Positions 37,421-47,336 of a DNA stretch of 64,000 nucleotides are shown piece by piece. The notes under the pieces were generated by a model. That model worked only from the letters and a program-made list of their open reading frames with translations. It was not told the origin of the DNA and did no database searches. The stretch's first letter is position 1; each line of letters starts with the position of its first letter. The stretch comes from Cypionkella aquatica (GTDB lineage: Bacteria > Pseudomonadota > Alphaproteobacteria > Rhodobacterales > Rhodobacteraceae): the NCBI RefSeq assembly GCF_030161095.1, contig NZ_BSPP01000013.1, positions 43,162 to 107,161 of the forward strand. The letters run 5' to 3'. The position numbers and the translations under genes were made by a program.

Positions 37421-37873
37421 TTACCCTTTCACTTCGATGCCGCAGGATTTCGCCGAACCCATGATCACCTGCATAGCGGCCTCAACCGAGTTCGCATTCA
37501 GGTCTTTCATCTTGGTTTCAGCGATCTTGCGGATCTGTGCCAAAGACACCGAACCAGCCACTGCGTGACCCGGCTTGACCGAGCCTTTGGCGCGGTTACG
37601 CTTGCCAACGGGCGGCAGGCCAGCGGCCTTTTTCAGCAGGAACGACGCCGGAGCGGTCTTCAGCTCCAGGCTGAACGACTTGTCCTGATAATAGGTGATC
37701 ACGACCGGAGTGGGCGTGCCCAGTTCCAGATCGGCGGTCTTCGCGTTGAATTCTTTCACGAAAGCCATGATGTTCAAGCCGCGCTGACCCAGCGCCGGAC
37801 CGACCGGCGGGGACGGGTTGGCTTGGCCCGCTTTCACTTGCAGCTTCAAGCTGCCGATAATCTTCTTGGCCAT
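37421..37873 (-). CDS. rplK: 50S ribosomal protein L11
   Basis: L11, 150 aa, in the GTPase-associated centre. It begins [20 protein letters not shown] with the [16 protein letters not shown] loop; the C-terminal rRNA-binding domain includes [20 protein letters not shown]. It is a few residues longer than the common 141-144 aa form at the C-terminus. AAAGGAGAGGCCAC precedes the start. Confidence 0.98.
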   Translation of the reverse strand: MAKKIIGSLKLQVKAGQANPSPPVGPALGQRGLNIMAFVKEFNAKTADLELGTPTPVVITYYQDKSFSLELKTAPASFLLKKAAGLPPVGKRNRAKGSVKPGHAVAGSVSLAQIRKIAETKMKDLNANSVEAAMQVIMGSAKSCGIEVKG

Positions 37874-37975
37874 GTGGCCTCTCCTTTATCACTGCACCGA
37901 CCCGGAATTGAGCGATGCGGTTTAGTGGTTCGGGTTGTCACTGAGATCACCCAGCGCTTCCCTCCCACGACGCAC

Positions 37976-38509
37976 TTAGATTTCTTTGGAAACCTGAGTG
38001 AATTCCAATTCGACGGGGGTGGCGCGACCGAAGATCGACACCGACACCTTCAGGCGGCTGTGCGCCTCATCCACGTCTTCAACCATCCCGTCAAAGCCCT
38101 CAAACGGGCCGTCGGTGACTTTGACCTTTTCGCCGGTTTCAAAGCGGATCAGGTTGCGCGGCGCTTCCAGACCTTCTTCGACGCGGTTCAGGATCTGATT
38201 GACCTCTGCATCGCGCATCGGCATCGGTTTGCCCTGCGGCCCCAGAAACCCGGTGACGCGGTTGATCGAGCTGATCAAATGATAGCCTTGGCTGGACATT
38301 TCCATCCGCACAAGAACGTAGCCCGGCATAAAGCGACGCTCTGACGTCACTTTCTTGCCGCGGCGCACTTCCATCACTTCTTCAGTCGGCACCAATACTT
38401 CTTCGATTTCGTCACCAAGATTGGCTTCGAGAACGGCCGTTCTGATCTGCTCGGCAACTTTCTTCTCGAAGTTCGAGAGAACGCTTACCGAATACCAACG
38501 CTTGGCCAT
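37976..38509 (-). CDS. nusG: Transcription termination/antitermination protein NusG
   Basis: NusG, 177 aa, couples RNA polymerase to ribosomes or Rho. The N-terminal NGN domain starts MAKRWYSVSVLSNFEKKVAE and includes RRFMPGYVLVRMEMS. The C-terminal KOW domain is in GEKVKVTDGPFEGFDGMVEDV. It is between secE and rplK, as in most bacteria. Confidence 0.98.
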   Translation of the reverse strand: MAKRWYSVSVLSNFEKKVAEQIRTAVLEANLGDEIEEVLVPTEEVMEVRRGKKVTSERRFMPGYVLVRMEMSSQGYHLISSINRVTGFLGPQGKPMPMRDAEVNQILNRVEEGLEAPRNLIRFETGEKVKVTDGPFEGFDGMVEDVDEAHSRLKVSVSIFGRATPVELEFTQVSKEI

Positions 38510-38601
38510 GCCACTTCCACCTTGTCTGCCCGGCCGCCATTGCGCCCGAATGTTCTGTATTTACAGGCGGTTATCCCGCCTTGCCCGTCTTGAGCCCTGA
38601 A

Positions 38602-38635
38602 CAAAAAACAGCGCGCAACACGAATCGCTGCGCGC
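38602..38635 (-). terminator. Terminator-like hairpin between secE and nusG
   Basis: GCGCGCA (38611-38617) and TGCGCGC (38629-38635) with an 11-base loop, followed on the minus strand by TGTTTTTTG. It lies in the 233-base secE-nusG gap, so secE and nusG may be partly uncoupled. A second perfect hairpin (TGGGGCGG-GATA-CCGCCCCA, 38651-38670) has no T-run. Confidence 0.65.
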
Positions 38636-38742
38636 CTTTGTCCTTTGGATTGGGGCGGGATACCGCCCCAGACCGTCAATTTCAAGGAAATTCGCCCCGG
38701 ATTGCCCAGATTTGGGGCGCGGGGCGTTTCAGAAAACCGTGA

Positions 38743-38937
38743 TCAGAAGCCGGTGACGATCATCGTCAGACCAAGGCGGATCACATAATCCACCAAGCTG
38801 AAGAAGGTCGCGGTCAAGGCTGCCATGATGAACACCATTACGGTGGTCAGCATCACTTCGCGGCGCGACGGCCAAGCGACCTTTGCCACCTCGGCGCGGA
38901 CCTGCTGCATGAACTGGACGGGATTGATCGTTGCCAT
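38743..38937 (-). CDS. secE: Preprotein translocase subunit SecE
   Basis: SecE, 64 aa, single-helix clamp of the Sec channel. The amphipathic part contains KVAWPSRREVMLTTVMVF, the signature of bacterial SecE, followed by one transmembrane helix (about 28-58). This is the short alphaproteobacterial form. Unlike in many bacteria no tRNA-Trp gene is upstream; that gene is at 59460-59535. Confidence 0.97.
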   Translation of the reverse strand: MATINPVQFMQQVRAEVAKVAWPSRREVMLTTVMVFIMAALTATFFSLVDYVIRLGLTMIVTGF

Positions 38938-39076
38938 TTTCGGATTCCGCGCTTTCTAAGAGGTTCCCGGCGAAATACGCGTATCGCGCCGGGATTTCAA
39001 GCGGCAAGCCCGCCCCAAGGGCCGATCGGGCTGCGCCTGTTACTTTGCGGCCCCGGTTACTCGGCGTTATTCGGCG

Positions 39077-39583
39077 TTATTCGGCCGCGCGACGTGGCAA
39101 GCGCCAGTTCGGCCGGATGAAATGGCAGGTATAGCCCGTCGGCAAGCGTTCCAGATAATCCTGATGTTCTGGTTCGGCCAGCCAAAACGGCCCTGCGGCT
39201 TCGACTTCGGTCACCACCTTACCCGGCCACAGGCCGCTGGCATCGACATCGGCAATCGTATCCAAAGCCACAGCCTTTTGCGCCTCAGAGGTAAAATAGA
39301 TCGCCGAGCGGTAGGACGGCCCCATGTCATTGCCCTGCCGATTGGCAGTCGAGGGATCGTGGATCTGAAAGAAGAACTCCAGCAGCTCGCGGTAGGTGAT
39401 CACGCTGGGGTCAAAATCAATCGCAATCGCCTCGGCATGGCTGCCGTGGTTGCGGTAAGTGGCATTGGCGACATCGCCGCCCGTGTAGCCCACGCGGGTG
39501 GTGATCACGCCGGGGCGTTTGCGGATCAGGTCCTGCATGCCCCAAAAGCAGCCGCCTGCCAGAATTGCGGTGACCTGTGTCAT
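39077..39583 (-). CDS. msrA: Peptide-methionine (S)-S-oxide reductase MsrA
   Basis: Repair enzyme, 168 aa, reducing methionine-S-sulfoxide in proteins. The catalytic cysteine is C12 in G-G-C-F-W-G. Other conserved blocks are [12 protein letters not shown] and the [11 protein letters not shown] region; the [19 protein letters not shown] motif is intact. It is translationally coupled to msrB (ATGA overlap, msrB upstream). No signal peptide, so cytoplasmic. Confidence 0.97.
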   Translation of the reverse strand: MTQVTAILAGGCFWGMQDLIRKRPGVITTRVGYTGGDVANATYRNHGSHAEAIAIDFDPSVITYRELLEFFFQIHDPSTANRQGNDMGPSYRSAIYFTSEAQKAVALDTIADVDASGLWPGKVVTEVEAAGPFWLAEPEHQDYLERLPTGYTCHFIRPNWRLPRRAAE

Positions 39584-40029
39584 TTCACATCCTCCACTTG
39601 ATTGATGTAATCGCCATAGCCCTCGGCCTGCATACGGTCACGCGGCACAAAGCGCAGGCTGGCCGAGTTGATGCAATAGCGCAAGCCACCCCGGTCGCGC
39701 GGGCCATCCGGGAACACATGGCCCAGATGGCTGTCGCCGTGGGTCGAGCGCACCTCGACCCGCAGCATGCCTAGGCTGCTGTCGCGCAGTTCTGCGACAT
39801 GCGCAGGTTCGATCGGTTTGGTGAAACTGGGCCAACCGCAATGGCTGTCGAATTTGTCGCTCGATGCAAACAAAGGCTCGCCCGAGACAATATCGACGTA
39901 AATGCCTGCTGCGTGGTTATCAAGATATTCCCCGGTGCCCGGACGCTCGGTGCCATTCTTCTGCGTCACCCGAAACTGCTCGGGCGTCAGTGCTGCGATC
40001 CGGTCGGCGGATTTGGTGTAAGAGGTCAT
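39580..40029 (-). CDS. msrB: Peptide-methionine (R)-S-oxide reductase MsrB, zinc-less form
   Basis: Reduces methionine-R-sulfoxide, 149 aa. The catalytic cysteine is C119 in [13 protein letters not shown], and C64 stands in DSHCGWPSF as a possible resolving cysteine. The two CxxC zinc pairs found in many MsrB proteins are replaced ([13 protein letters not shown] and [11 protein letters not shown]), so this is the zinc-free type. The start at 40029 (MTSYTKS) is preferred; upstream extension to 40128 is not family-like. Confidence 0.95.
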   Translation of the reverse strand: MTSYTKSADRIAALTPEQFRVTQKNGTERPGTGEYLDNHAAGIYVDIVSGEPLFASSDKFDSHCGWPSFTKPIEPAHVAELRDSSLGMLRVEVRSTHGDSHLGHVFPDGPRDRGGLRYCINSASLRFVPRDRMQAEGYGDYINQVEDVK

Positions 40030-40437
40030 GGCGCGCTCCGTTATGATCCGACGTGGAATATGGGGCGGTTCATGGCAGGTTTCCAGAACCATCGCAGGCT
40101 TGTGTTGCGCTGTAACATCCCGTTTCAAAGGGTTCGGGGCTGTCTGTCTTGAGGCTTAGACGAAATCGAACAGGAAATAATCTGAGTGATACAAGCACAC
40201 AACAAGGCTTGGTTTCGCGGAACAATGGCCCCGGGCGCCTCGCAGGCTTGCTGCGCGATCTTGGCTGGCGTCGGAGATTGCCCTCGGACTGCGCAGATCT
40301 TTCATCGCCCAGATGGCCGATGCAGAAGGTTGCTTGCAGATGCGCCCTCGTGACGGCGGCGGCGCGTCACCCAATCTCTGCTTCTTTGCACGACAGAGCG
40401 GTTCTGACCCATCAAGCAGACCCATGATCCGGCGATT
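40030..40437. other. Non-coding gap between msrB and torT
   Basis: 408 bases without a convincing gene. The msrB promoter should be in the left part. The right part (about 40200-40400) has short open frames in several phases with no start signals, possibly a degraded coding remnant, but I cannot assign it. Confidence 0.45.
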
Positions 40438-41496
40438 TCAGTTTGATACCTTGAACACCGGCACGAATGACGCCGGTGCAAGGGATTCCGCCGAGCCCAC
40501 CGCGTCGATGTTTTCGGGCGTCAGCGTCACGATGCGTGGCCCCGCATGGCGGATCGTCAACTTGCCCTCGATGGCCCTCACGGCAAGCTCCACAGCCAAG
40601 CGGCCTTGCAGCACCGCGAAATCTGTCGGGGCTGCCAGAATACGCCCGCGCTTGATGCCGCGATAGACGCCGTGGCTGACGTAGGTTGAGACAATCTCGA
40701 TCCTGCCTGTCAGGTTGCGGGCCCGCAAAATCGAAACGGCGGCCTCGGCCATCGGGCCACTGCCGACCAGATAATCGACCTCGGGCACTTGGTCGAGCAC
40801 GTCTTCAACCAAAAGCACCTGCTGATCGACGCCGGTATCGCCGTAACGCGTGGCGACGATCTGCGCCGAACTTTCAGCCAGCGCTTCCAGAAAGCCCTGC
40901 TCTACGAAATGCACCCAACCCGCACCTTTGGGGCCGGGAAACCAAGCCAGCTTGACCGCAGGGCTACCTCGGGGATGACGTCGGGCAATGGCGCGTCCCG
41001 ACGCCGCGCCCATTTCACGCCAAGACACGCTGGATTTCGCGGATATGCCGGCATCGTCCATGTCATTCACCGCCGCGATGACGGGCATCAGCTTTGCAAT
41101 CTCCAGCACAGCCGAGGACGCACCGTTATAGGAAACCGGCCCAAGGATCAGCGCGTCCATATGGCGCTTGCCGCAGGCTTTGACCTGCTCGATCTGCCGG
41201 TCGAGATTTGGATACCCCCCGGCCTCGTACAGATCAAAGGAAACGCCAAGCCGCTTGGCCTCTTCCACCATGCCGTAATTGACACTCAGCCAATAGGCAT
41301 CTTTCAGATGGGGATAAAGCACACAAAGCCGCCACGGTTTTGCGGCGCGTTCCAGCGGCTGATACAGCAGCGGCTGAGTCAGGCTGTCATCGTCGAACGG
41401 CACGCTTGGCACTTCCAGTTGCCAAGCTTCCGCATGCGCGGGCTGGACGGCCATGGCAGCGATGCTCGCGAAAAGAATATGTCGCAAAAATCTCAT
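40438..41496 (-). CDS. torT: TorT-like periplasmic TMAO-sensing protein
   Basis: A 352-aa periplasmic-binding-protein-like sensor that in E. coli binds trimethylamine N-oxide and activates TorS. A signal peptide is at 1-22 (RFLRHILFASIAAMAVQPAHA) when started at 41496; the mature protein begins AEAWQLEVPSVPF. Blocks such as WRLCVLYPHLKDAYWLSVNYGM and DALILGPVSYNGASSAVLEIA resemble the TorT family. It is divergent from torS by only 56 bases. An in-frame extension to 41574 lacks a ribosome-binding site. Confidence 0.85.
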   Translation of the reverse strand: MRFLRHILFASIAAMAVQPAHAEAWQLEVPSVPFDDDSLTQPLLYQPLERAAKPWRLCVLYPHLKDAYWLSVNYGMVEEAKRLGVSFDLYEAGGYPNLDRQIEQVKACGKRHMDALILGPVSYNGASSAVLEIAKLMPVIAAVNDMDDAGISAKSSVSWREMGAASGRAIARRHPRGSPAVKLAWFPGPKGAGWVHFVEQGFLEALAESSAQIVATRYGDTGVDQQVLLVEDVLDQVPEVDYLVGSGPMAEAAVSILRARNLTGRIEIVSTYVSHGVYRGIKRGRILAAPTDFAVLQGRLAVELAVRAIEGKLTIRHAGPRIVTLTPENIDAVGSAESLAPASFVPVFKVSN

Positions 41497-41552
41497 GCCT
41501 TTGGACCCATCCCCTGTAATCTGGTGCCAGATCCCGGGTAAGGTTACGGAAG

Positions 41553-44444
41553 ATGCTCCACAAGTCCAGCCCATCGCGCGTCAGTTTGGGGCGTATGCTG
41601 TTGATGGCCTTCTTGGTCATCGCAGGCTTGCCGACGCTGACCGGAGTGCTGGGTTGGATCGAGTTGCAGAAGGTTGCGCGCAACCAGACCAATGTCATCA
41701 AGCAAACCATTCCCGCCATTTCCGAAATGCGCGGCTTTACCGAAGAAATCAGCCGGATTGTTGTGGTCGCACCCGAACTTGCCGCCGTCACCACAGAGGC
41801 CGCGCGGCGGGAACGTGCAGGCTATTTGTTTGGCCAGGCCGATGCGCTGAAACAAAGGGTTGCGCGCTATGAAAGCACCGGCGACGTCATCCCTGCCGGG
41901 CTGGAGCAGGCAGAGGCCGATGTCCGCAAGGGTATTGAGCGCCTTGACCGTCTGGTGCAGGACCGCATCATTGCCATCGCCGCGCAAAGCGCGCGGTTGC
42001 ACGCCGGTCTGACCGCCACGACAGAGTTGCTGGAAATTGCCGACACTTTGGTGGCAAACGCCCAAATGGGCACATCTGCGGTGATCTCTAGCCTCTATGA
42101 TCTGGAAGATACCGGCCCTGACTCCAACAAGCGATTGGATACACTGGATAAACTGATCGAGGTCGATCTGTTCCGCCAAGGTCAGATGTCTGAAATGCGC
42201 TCGCAAATCGGTGAGGTCGGCTTGGTGCTGAACCGAATTGCAACCGTGCAAAACCCAGCAGAGCTGATGCAGGTGCAGGCAGAGTTGCAGTCCCGCATCA
42301 ACATTGTGACGCGCCGGATTCTTGCCGTGAACGATCCGATCCGGGCGCAGCGCGCCTTGGCATTGTTGCAAATGATCCGACCCAGCGCCGCACCACCGCC
42401 AGACGCTGCGGATATGTTCAGCTTGACCAAAGGCATCCTTGATCTGAACCGCCTGATCGCGGGGGCGCAAACTGGCGTGCGTGAGGCGGCTGTGCGGCTA
42501 GAGCGCGAAGCGCAGACGCTTGCCGATCAGATCAGCGGGCGGGCGGTTCTGGCAGGGTCAGAGGCGAGCGCCGCGATCCGAAGCACCCAGCAGCTTTATG
42601 TCTGGGGCTCGCTTGCCGCACTGGTGATTTCTCTGGCGGTCGTCTGGGTCTATGTGCGTGGCAATATCACCCGTCGACTGGACGCCTTATCTGCCACGAT
42701 GACGCGGCTTGCCCATGGCGAAGAAGTCGGGCGCGTCACTCCAGAGGGCACGGATGAGATCGCGGAAATGGAAGCCGCCGTCGAAGTCTTTCGCCTGCAG
42801 GGCATCGAAAACCACGCGCTAGAGGCCGAGCGCGATCAGAATCTCGCCGAATTGCGCCGTCACCGTCTTGAGTTGCAACTGTTGGTGGCCGAGCAGACCA
42901 AGCAGTTGCGCGGCGAGGTCAGCGCCCATGCCGAAGCCCGCAAGCAGGCCGAGGCCGCCGACCGCGCCAAGTCGGAATTTCTTGCGATGATGAGCCACGA
43001 AATCCGCACGCCGATGAATGGTGTGTTGGGGATGTTGCGCAATCTTGGGCGTGACGGCTTGTCAGTGCGCCAACAGGCCCATTTGCGGGCAGCGCATGCC
43101 TCGGGTGAAGGCTTGATGGTGATTTTGAACGATATTCTGGATTACTCCAAAATCGAAGCCGGGGCCGCAAGCTTGGCTGAAGTGACCTTCGCCCCGGCCA
43201 CTTTGCTGCAAGATATTGTCGGCTTGATGCGTCCAAGCGCGCAAGAGAAAGGCCTCGTGCTGCGACTGGACCTGCCCGCCGCTTTGCCGATGGCGGTGGT
43301 GGGTGACATGGGCAAGTTGCGGCAGATATTGTTCAATCTGGTGTCCAACGCCGTGAAGTTTACCCAGCAGGGTGAAATCTGCGTCAGCGTGGCATCTCAG
43401 GCCAAAGCGGGTGGCGCAATCTTGACATTTGCCGTTGCGGATACCGGAAAAGGTATTGCCGAAGCCGCGCAAGATCGGATTTTTGGCGTGTTCGAGCAAG
43501 AGGACGCCCAGACCGCGCGCCGTTATGGCGGCACAGGTTTGGGGCTTGCGATTTGTCGGCGGTTTGCCGATGCGATGGGGGCATCCCTGACGGTGCAAAG
43601 CGCGCCCGCTGCAGGCTCGATCTTTACGTTAGTGGCAGGATTTCAACTCGGTAAAGTTGCTGATCTGCCCGTTGATAGCGTGGAGATGCCGCTTCGGACG
43701 CATGGCCAAAAACTGCACGCTTTGGTGGTAGAAGATAACGACATCAATCAGATGGTGATTCAGACATATCTGGAAGATATGGGTCATCAGGTGCATGTTG
43801 TTGCAAGCGCTGAAGCCGCGTTGCAGGTGCTGGCTGGCACAAGATTCGACGTGATCCTGATGGATGTAAACCTGCCCGGGCTTTCTGGCACGGAGGCCAC
43901 GCGGATCATCCGATCAAATGCCGATCCGCGCATTGCAAGCCTGCCGATCATCGGGGTTTCGGCGCATGTGCAAACCGCAGATCGGCTGGAAAATCTGCAG
44001 GCTGGAATGTCTGCGATTTTGCCAAAGCCGTTGTCCTTCAACAGCCTGTCCGCGGCACTGCTTGAGGTGGTGCCGGATCGCCATGTGCTGTCCGATCTGG
44101 CGGCAGACATGGGGGCAAAGCAGGCCTGCGGGCTGGCGCGTATGTTTTTGGACACCATTTCAAAAAGTCTCAAGGACATCGCCGCAGCCGCAGCCGCGCG
44201 CGATTATGTGGATTTGGCGCGGGCAGCTCATAATCTGAAAGGGGCCGCGGGGAATTTTGATCTGCCCGTTTTGGCCGCGCATCTGGCCAAGATTGAGGTG
44301 GCGGCCAAGCTTGGCTCGTCAAGCCAGCTTGTGTCTTGCCTTGACCAACTGCCCGATTTAGCCAAGCAAAGCTGTCTGGCCATCGAAACCGCCCTTGCAG
44401 TGCTTGACCCAAAGCGTCAGCCAAGCTGCGCCGTGAACACATAG
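41553..44444 (+). CDS. torS: TorS-like hybrid sensor histidine kinase
   Basis: A 963-aa inner-membrane phosphorelay kinase. Domain order: first membrane helix (about 15-36); periplasmic helical sensor (about 37-345); second helix (about 347-368); HAMP (about 370-425). The HisKA domain has the phospho-acceptor H near 481 in MMSHEIRTPMNG, followed by HATPase_c with the N, G1 and G2 boxes. A receiver follows with the acceptor D near 771 in ILMDVNLPG, then an HPt domain with H near 893 in AAHNLKGAAGNF. This matches TorS exactly. It is divergent from torT; its last 28 bases overlap the 3' end of torR on the opposite strand. Confidence 0.9.
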   Translation: MLHKSSPSRVSLGRMLLMAFLVIAGLPTLTGVLGWIELQKVARNQTNVIKQTIPAISEMRGFTEEISRIVVVAPELAAVTTEAARRERAGYLFGQADALKQRVARYESTGDVIPAGLEQAEADVRKGIERLDRLVQDRIIAIAAQSARLHAGLTATTELLEIADTLVANAQMGTSAVISSLYDLEDTGPDSNKRLDTLDKLIEVDLFRQGQMSEMRSQIGEVGLVLNRIATVQNPAELMQVQAELQSRINIVTRRILAVNDPIRAQRALALLQMIRPSAAPPPDAADMFSLTKGILDLNRLIAGAQTGVREAAVRLEREAQTLADQISGRAVLAGSEASAAIRSTQQLYVWGSLAALVISLAVVWVYVRGNITRRLDALSATMTRLAHGEEVGRVTPEGTDEIAEMEAAVEVFRLQGIENHALEAERDQNLAELRRHRLELQLLVAEQTKQLRGEVSAHAEARKQAEAADRAKSEFLAMMSHEIRTPMNGVLGMLRNLGRDGLSVRQQAHLRAAHASGEGLMVILNDILDYSKIEAGAASLAEVTFAPATLLQDIVGLMRPSAQEKGLVLRLDLPAALPMAVVGDMGKLRQILFNLVSNAVKFTQQGEICVSVASQAKAGGAILTFAVADTGKGIAEAAQDRIFGVFEQEDAQTARRYGGTGLGLAICRRFADAMGASLTVQSAPAAGSIFTLVAGFQLGKVADLPVDSVEMPLRTHGQKLHALVVEDNDINQMVIQTYLEDMGHQVHVVASAEAALQVLAGTRFDVILMDVNLPGLSGTEATRIIRSNADPRIASLPIIGVSAHVQTADRLENLQAGMSAILPKPLSFNSLSAALLEVVPDRHVLSDLAADMGAKQACGLARMFLDTISKSLKDIAAAAAARDYVDLARAAHNLKGAAGNFDLPVLAAHLAKIEVAAKLGSSSQLVSCLDQLPDLAKQSCLAIETALAVLDPKRQPSCAVNT

Positions 44445-45121
44445 CCTTCGCCATGCGATGTGGTGAAAATACGCGGGGCCTTCGGATCATCGCCGAATTT
44501 TACCCGCAACCGCTGCACCAAGACATCTATGGTGCGGGTATTGGTGCCATCTTGCCGGTGCGTGATCGCCATGATCAACCGGTCTCGATCCATCACCGCC
44601 CCCGGATTGGTCACAAAAACCCGCAACAACTCGTATTCCGCCCGCGTCAGCACAATCGACCGACCCGCAGCGTCTGTCACCTGCCGTGAGGCCACATCAA
44701 ACCGAAAGCCGTTGAACTCAAACACCCGCCGCGTCATGGCCCGCATCGCAGTGGTGCGCCGCAACAGATTTTTCACCCGCGCCAGCAACTCACGGCGATT
44801 GAACGGCTTGCAGACATAATCATCCGCGCCAAGCTCCAGCCCGACGATGCGGTCGACATCATCGGTTCGCCCCGACAACAGGATGATGCCGATTTCAGAC
44901 CGCGCCCGCAACTCGCGGGTAATCTCCAGCCCGTCCTTGCCCTGCAGATTGATATCGGCAATCACAAGATCGGCCGTATTTTGCGCAAGAATTTTCTCGG
45001 CTTTCTCTGCCGTGTCACATTCCGAAATCCGATAGCCGAAAGAGCCCAGATAGCTCGCCAAAGTGCTGCGAGTCACCGGCTCATCTTCGATAATCACAAT
45101 ATGCGCGGGTCTGGGCGACAT
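44417..45121 (-). CDS. torR: TorR-like OmpR-family response regulator
   Basis: A 234-aa regulator. The receiver domain (about 1-120) has acidic residues IIEDE near the start, the phospho-acceptor D near 55 in VIADINLQG, and a conserved K in CKPF. The winged-helix DNA-binding domain (about 135-232) includes RAEYELLRVFVTNPGAVMDR and HGEGYVFTAQLG. It is the likely partner of the adjacent TorS. It is divergent from tmoX; three TorR-box-like decamers lie in the shared intergenic region. Confidence 0.9.
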   Translation of the reverse strand: MSPRPAHIVIIEDEPVTRSTLASYLGSFGYRISECDTAEKAEKILAQNTADLVIADINLQGKDGLEITRELRARSEIGIILLSGRTDDVDRIVGLELGADDYVCKPFNRRELLARVKNLLRRTTAMRAMTRRVFEFNGFRFDVASRQVTDAAGRSIVLTRAEYELLRVFVTNPGAVMDRDRLIMAITHRQDGTNTRTIDVLVQRLRVKFGDDPKAPRIFTTSHGEGYVFTAQLG

Positions 45122-45148
45122 CGGCTCTTCCGTCTGCAGTGTTTCCCC

Positions 45149-45211
45149 CTGTTAACAATTTTTTACAAATAATGCGAGTCTGTTCACCGCCAAGGTCTGA
45201 CGCGTTCACAA
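45149..45211. promoter_or_regulatory. TorR-box-like decamer array between torR and tmoX
   Basis: Three decamers in the same orientation: CTGTTAACAA (45149-45158), CTGTTCACCG (45180-45189) and GCGTTCACAA (45202-45211). The E. coli TorR box is CTGTTCATAT. Start-to-start spacing is 31 and 22 bases, near three and two helical turns. They lie between the divergent torR and tmoX start codons, as expected for autoregulation plus control of tmoX. Confidence 0.5.
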
Positions 45212-45247
45212 CCCATCCCTAGCCTTGCGGTGCAGGGAAGGCCGTAA

Positions 45248-46243
<996 letters not shown>

Positions 46244-46322
46244 GCCCAGCAATCCCATCCACTTGGCCCATCCAGCACAGTGCCGGATGGGCCGACCGTT
46301 TGCCAAAGATCGAGGTTCCCAC

Positions 46323-47336
46323 ATGACAGAAAGCGTTATCAGCTGCCACAATGTCTCAAAGATATTCGGGCCAAACCCGGCACAGCATCTGGCGAACCTC
46401 AAGGCTGACCCCAGCCTGACGCAAGCAGGCTATGTCCATGCGGTGCGCGAGGTTAATCTTGAGATCCGGCGGGGTGAAATGCTGGTTGTCATGGGGCTTT
46501 CCGGTTCTGGAAAATCGACGCTGGTGCGCTGCCTGTCCCGGTTGATCGAGATCACGGGCGGCACAGTCACTGTGGAAGGTCGCGACATTGCGACGCTGTC
46601 CGAGCCGGACCTGATTGACCTGCGCCGCCGCAAAATGGGCATGGTGTTTCAAAGCTTTGGCCTGCTGCCGCATCGCTCTGTTCTGGAAAACGTCGCCTTC
46701 CCGTTGGAAATGCGCGGCCAGGATCGCGCCACCCGGTATTCCCGCGCCCGCGAAATGTTAGAGCTGGTTGGCCTGAAAGGCCGCGAAGACTATTTCCCGC
46801 GCGAGCTTTCGGGTGGCCAACAACAGCGCGTCGGCATCGCACGATCCTTGGCGGTCGAGCCGGACATCTGGTTTCTGGACGAGCCGTTTTCAGCGCTTGA
46901 CCCTCTGATCCGGCGCGAGATGCAGGATGAATTTCTGCGGCTGAAAGGCATGATGAATAAGACGATTGTCTTTATCACCCATGATTTCGACGAAGCTTTG
47001 CGACTGGCCGACCGTATCGCCATCATGAAAGATGGCCGCATTGAGCAATGCGACACCCCCGACAAGATCGTGCTGCACCCGGCCACCGACTATGTCGCCA
47101 AATTCACCTCCGAGATTGACCGCGCCCGCGTCGTCCATATCGGCAGTCTGGTGCGACCGCTGACCGCACCTCCCAGCGGCGAACCCGTGCCCGCGCATCG
47201 CACCATCCGCGATCTGGCCCGGCAACTGATCTCTGACCCGCGCGTTGAGATTCCAGTGATAAACGCACAGGGTGCCGTGATCGGCTCGGTGTTGCGCCAA
47301 GCGGCGCTGGATGTGCTGCTTGGGGATGCACAGTGA
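46323..47336 (+). CDS. tmoV: TmoV/ProV-like ABC transporter ATP-binding protein
   Basis: ATPase of 337 aa. Walker A GLSGSGKST, Q-loop MVFQSFGLLPHRSV, signature [15 protein letters not shown] and Walker B WFLDEPFSALDP are all present. The N-terminal region (NPAQHLANLKADPSLTQAGY) is the quaternary-amine transporter (QAT) family extension. A C-terminal CBS-like part follows (about 275-337). GAGGTTCCCAC precedes the start at 46323; the in-frame ATG at 46263 has no such site. The stop is coupled to the permease start. Confidence 0.85.
   Translation: MTESVISCHNVSKIFGPNPAQHLANLKADPSLTQAGYVHAVREVNLEIRRGEMLVVMGLSGSGKSTLVRCLSRLIEITGGTVTVEGRDIATLSEPDLIDLRRRKMGMVFQSFGLLPHRSVLENVAFPLEMRGQDRATRYSRAREMLELVGLKGREDYFPRELSGGQQQRVGIARSLAVEPDIWFLDEPFSALDPLIRREMQDEFLRLKGMMNKTIVFITHDFDEALRLADRIAIMKDGRIEQCDTPDKIVLHPATDYVAKFTSEIDRARVVHIGSLVRPLTAPPSGEPVPAHRTIRDLARQLISDPRVEIPVINAQGAVIGSVLRQAALDVLLGDAQ

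Noticed and set aside
36308..38344. A 678-codon plus-strand open frame over rplA, rplK and nusG
   Set aside because: Antisense shadow of four well-identified minus-strand genes.
40149..40427. 92-codon frame between msrB and torT
   Set aside because: Several phases are open in this GC-rich gap and none has a start signal; at most a decayed remnant.
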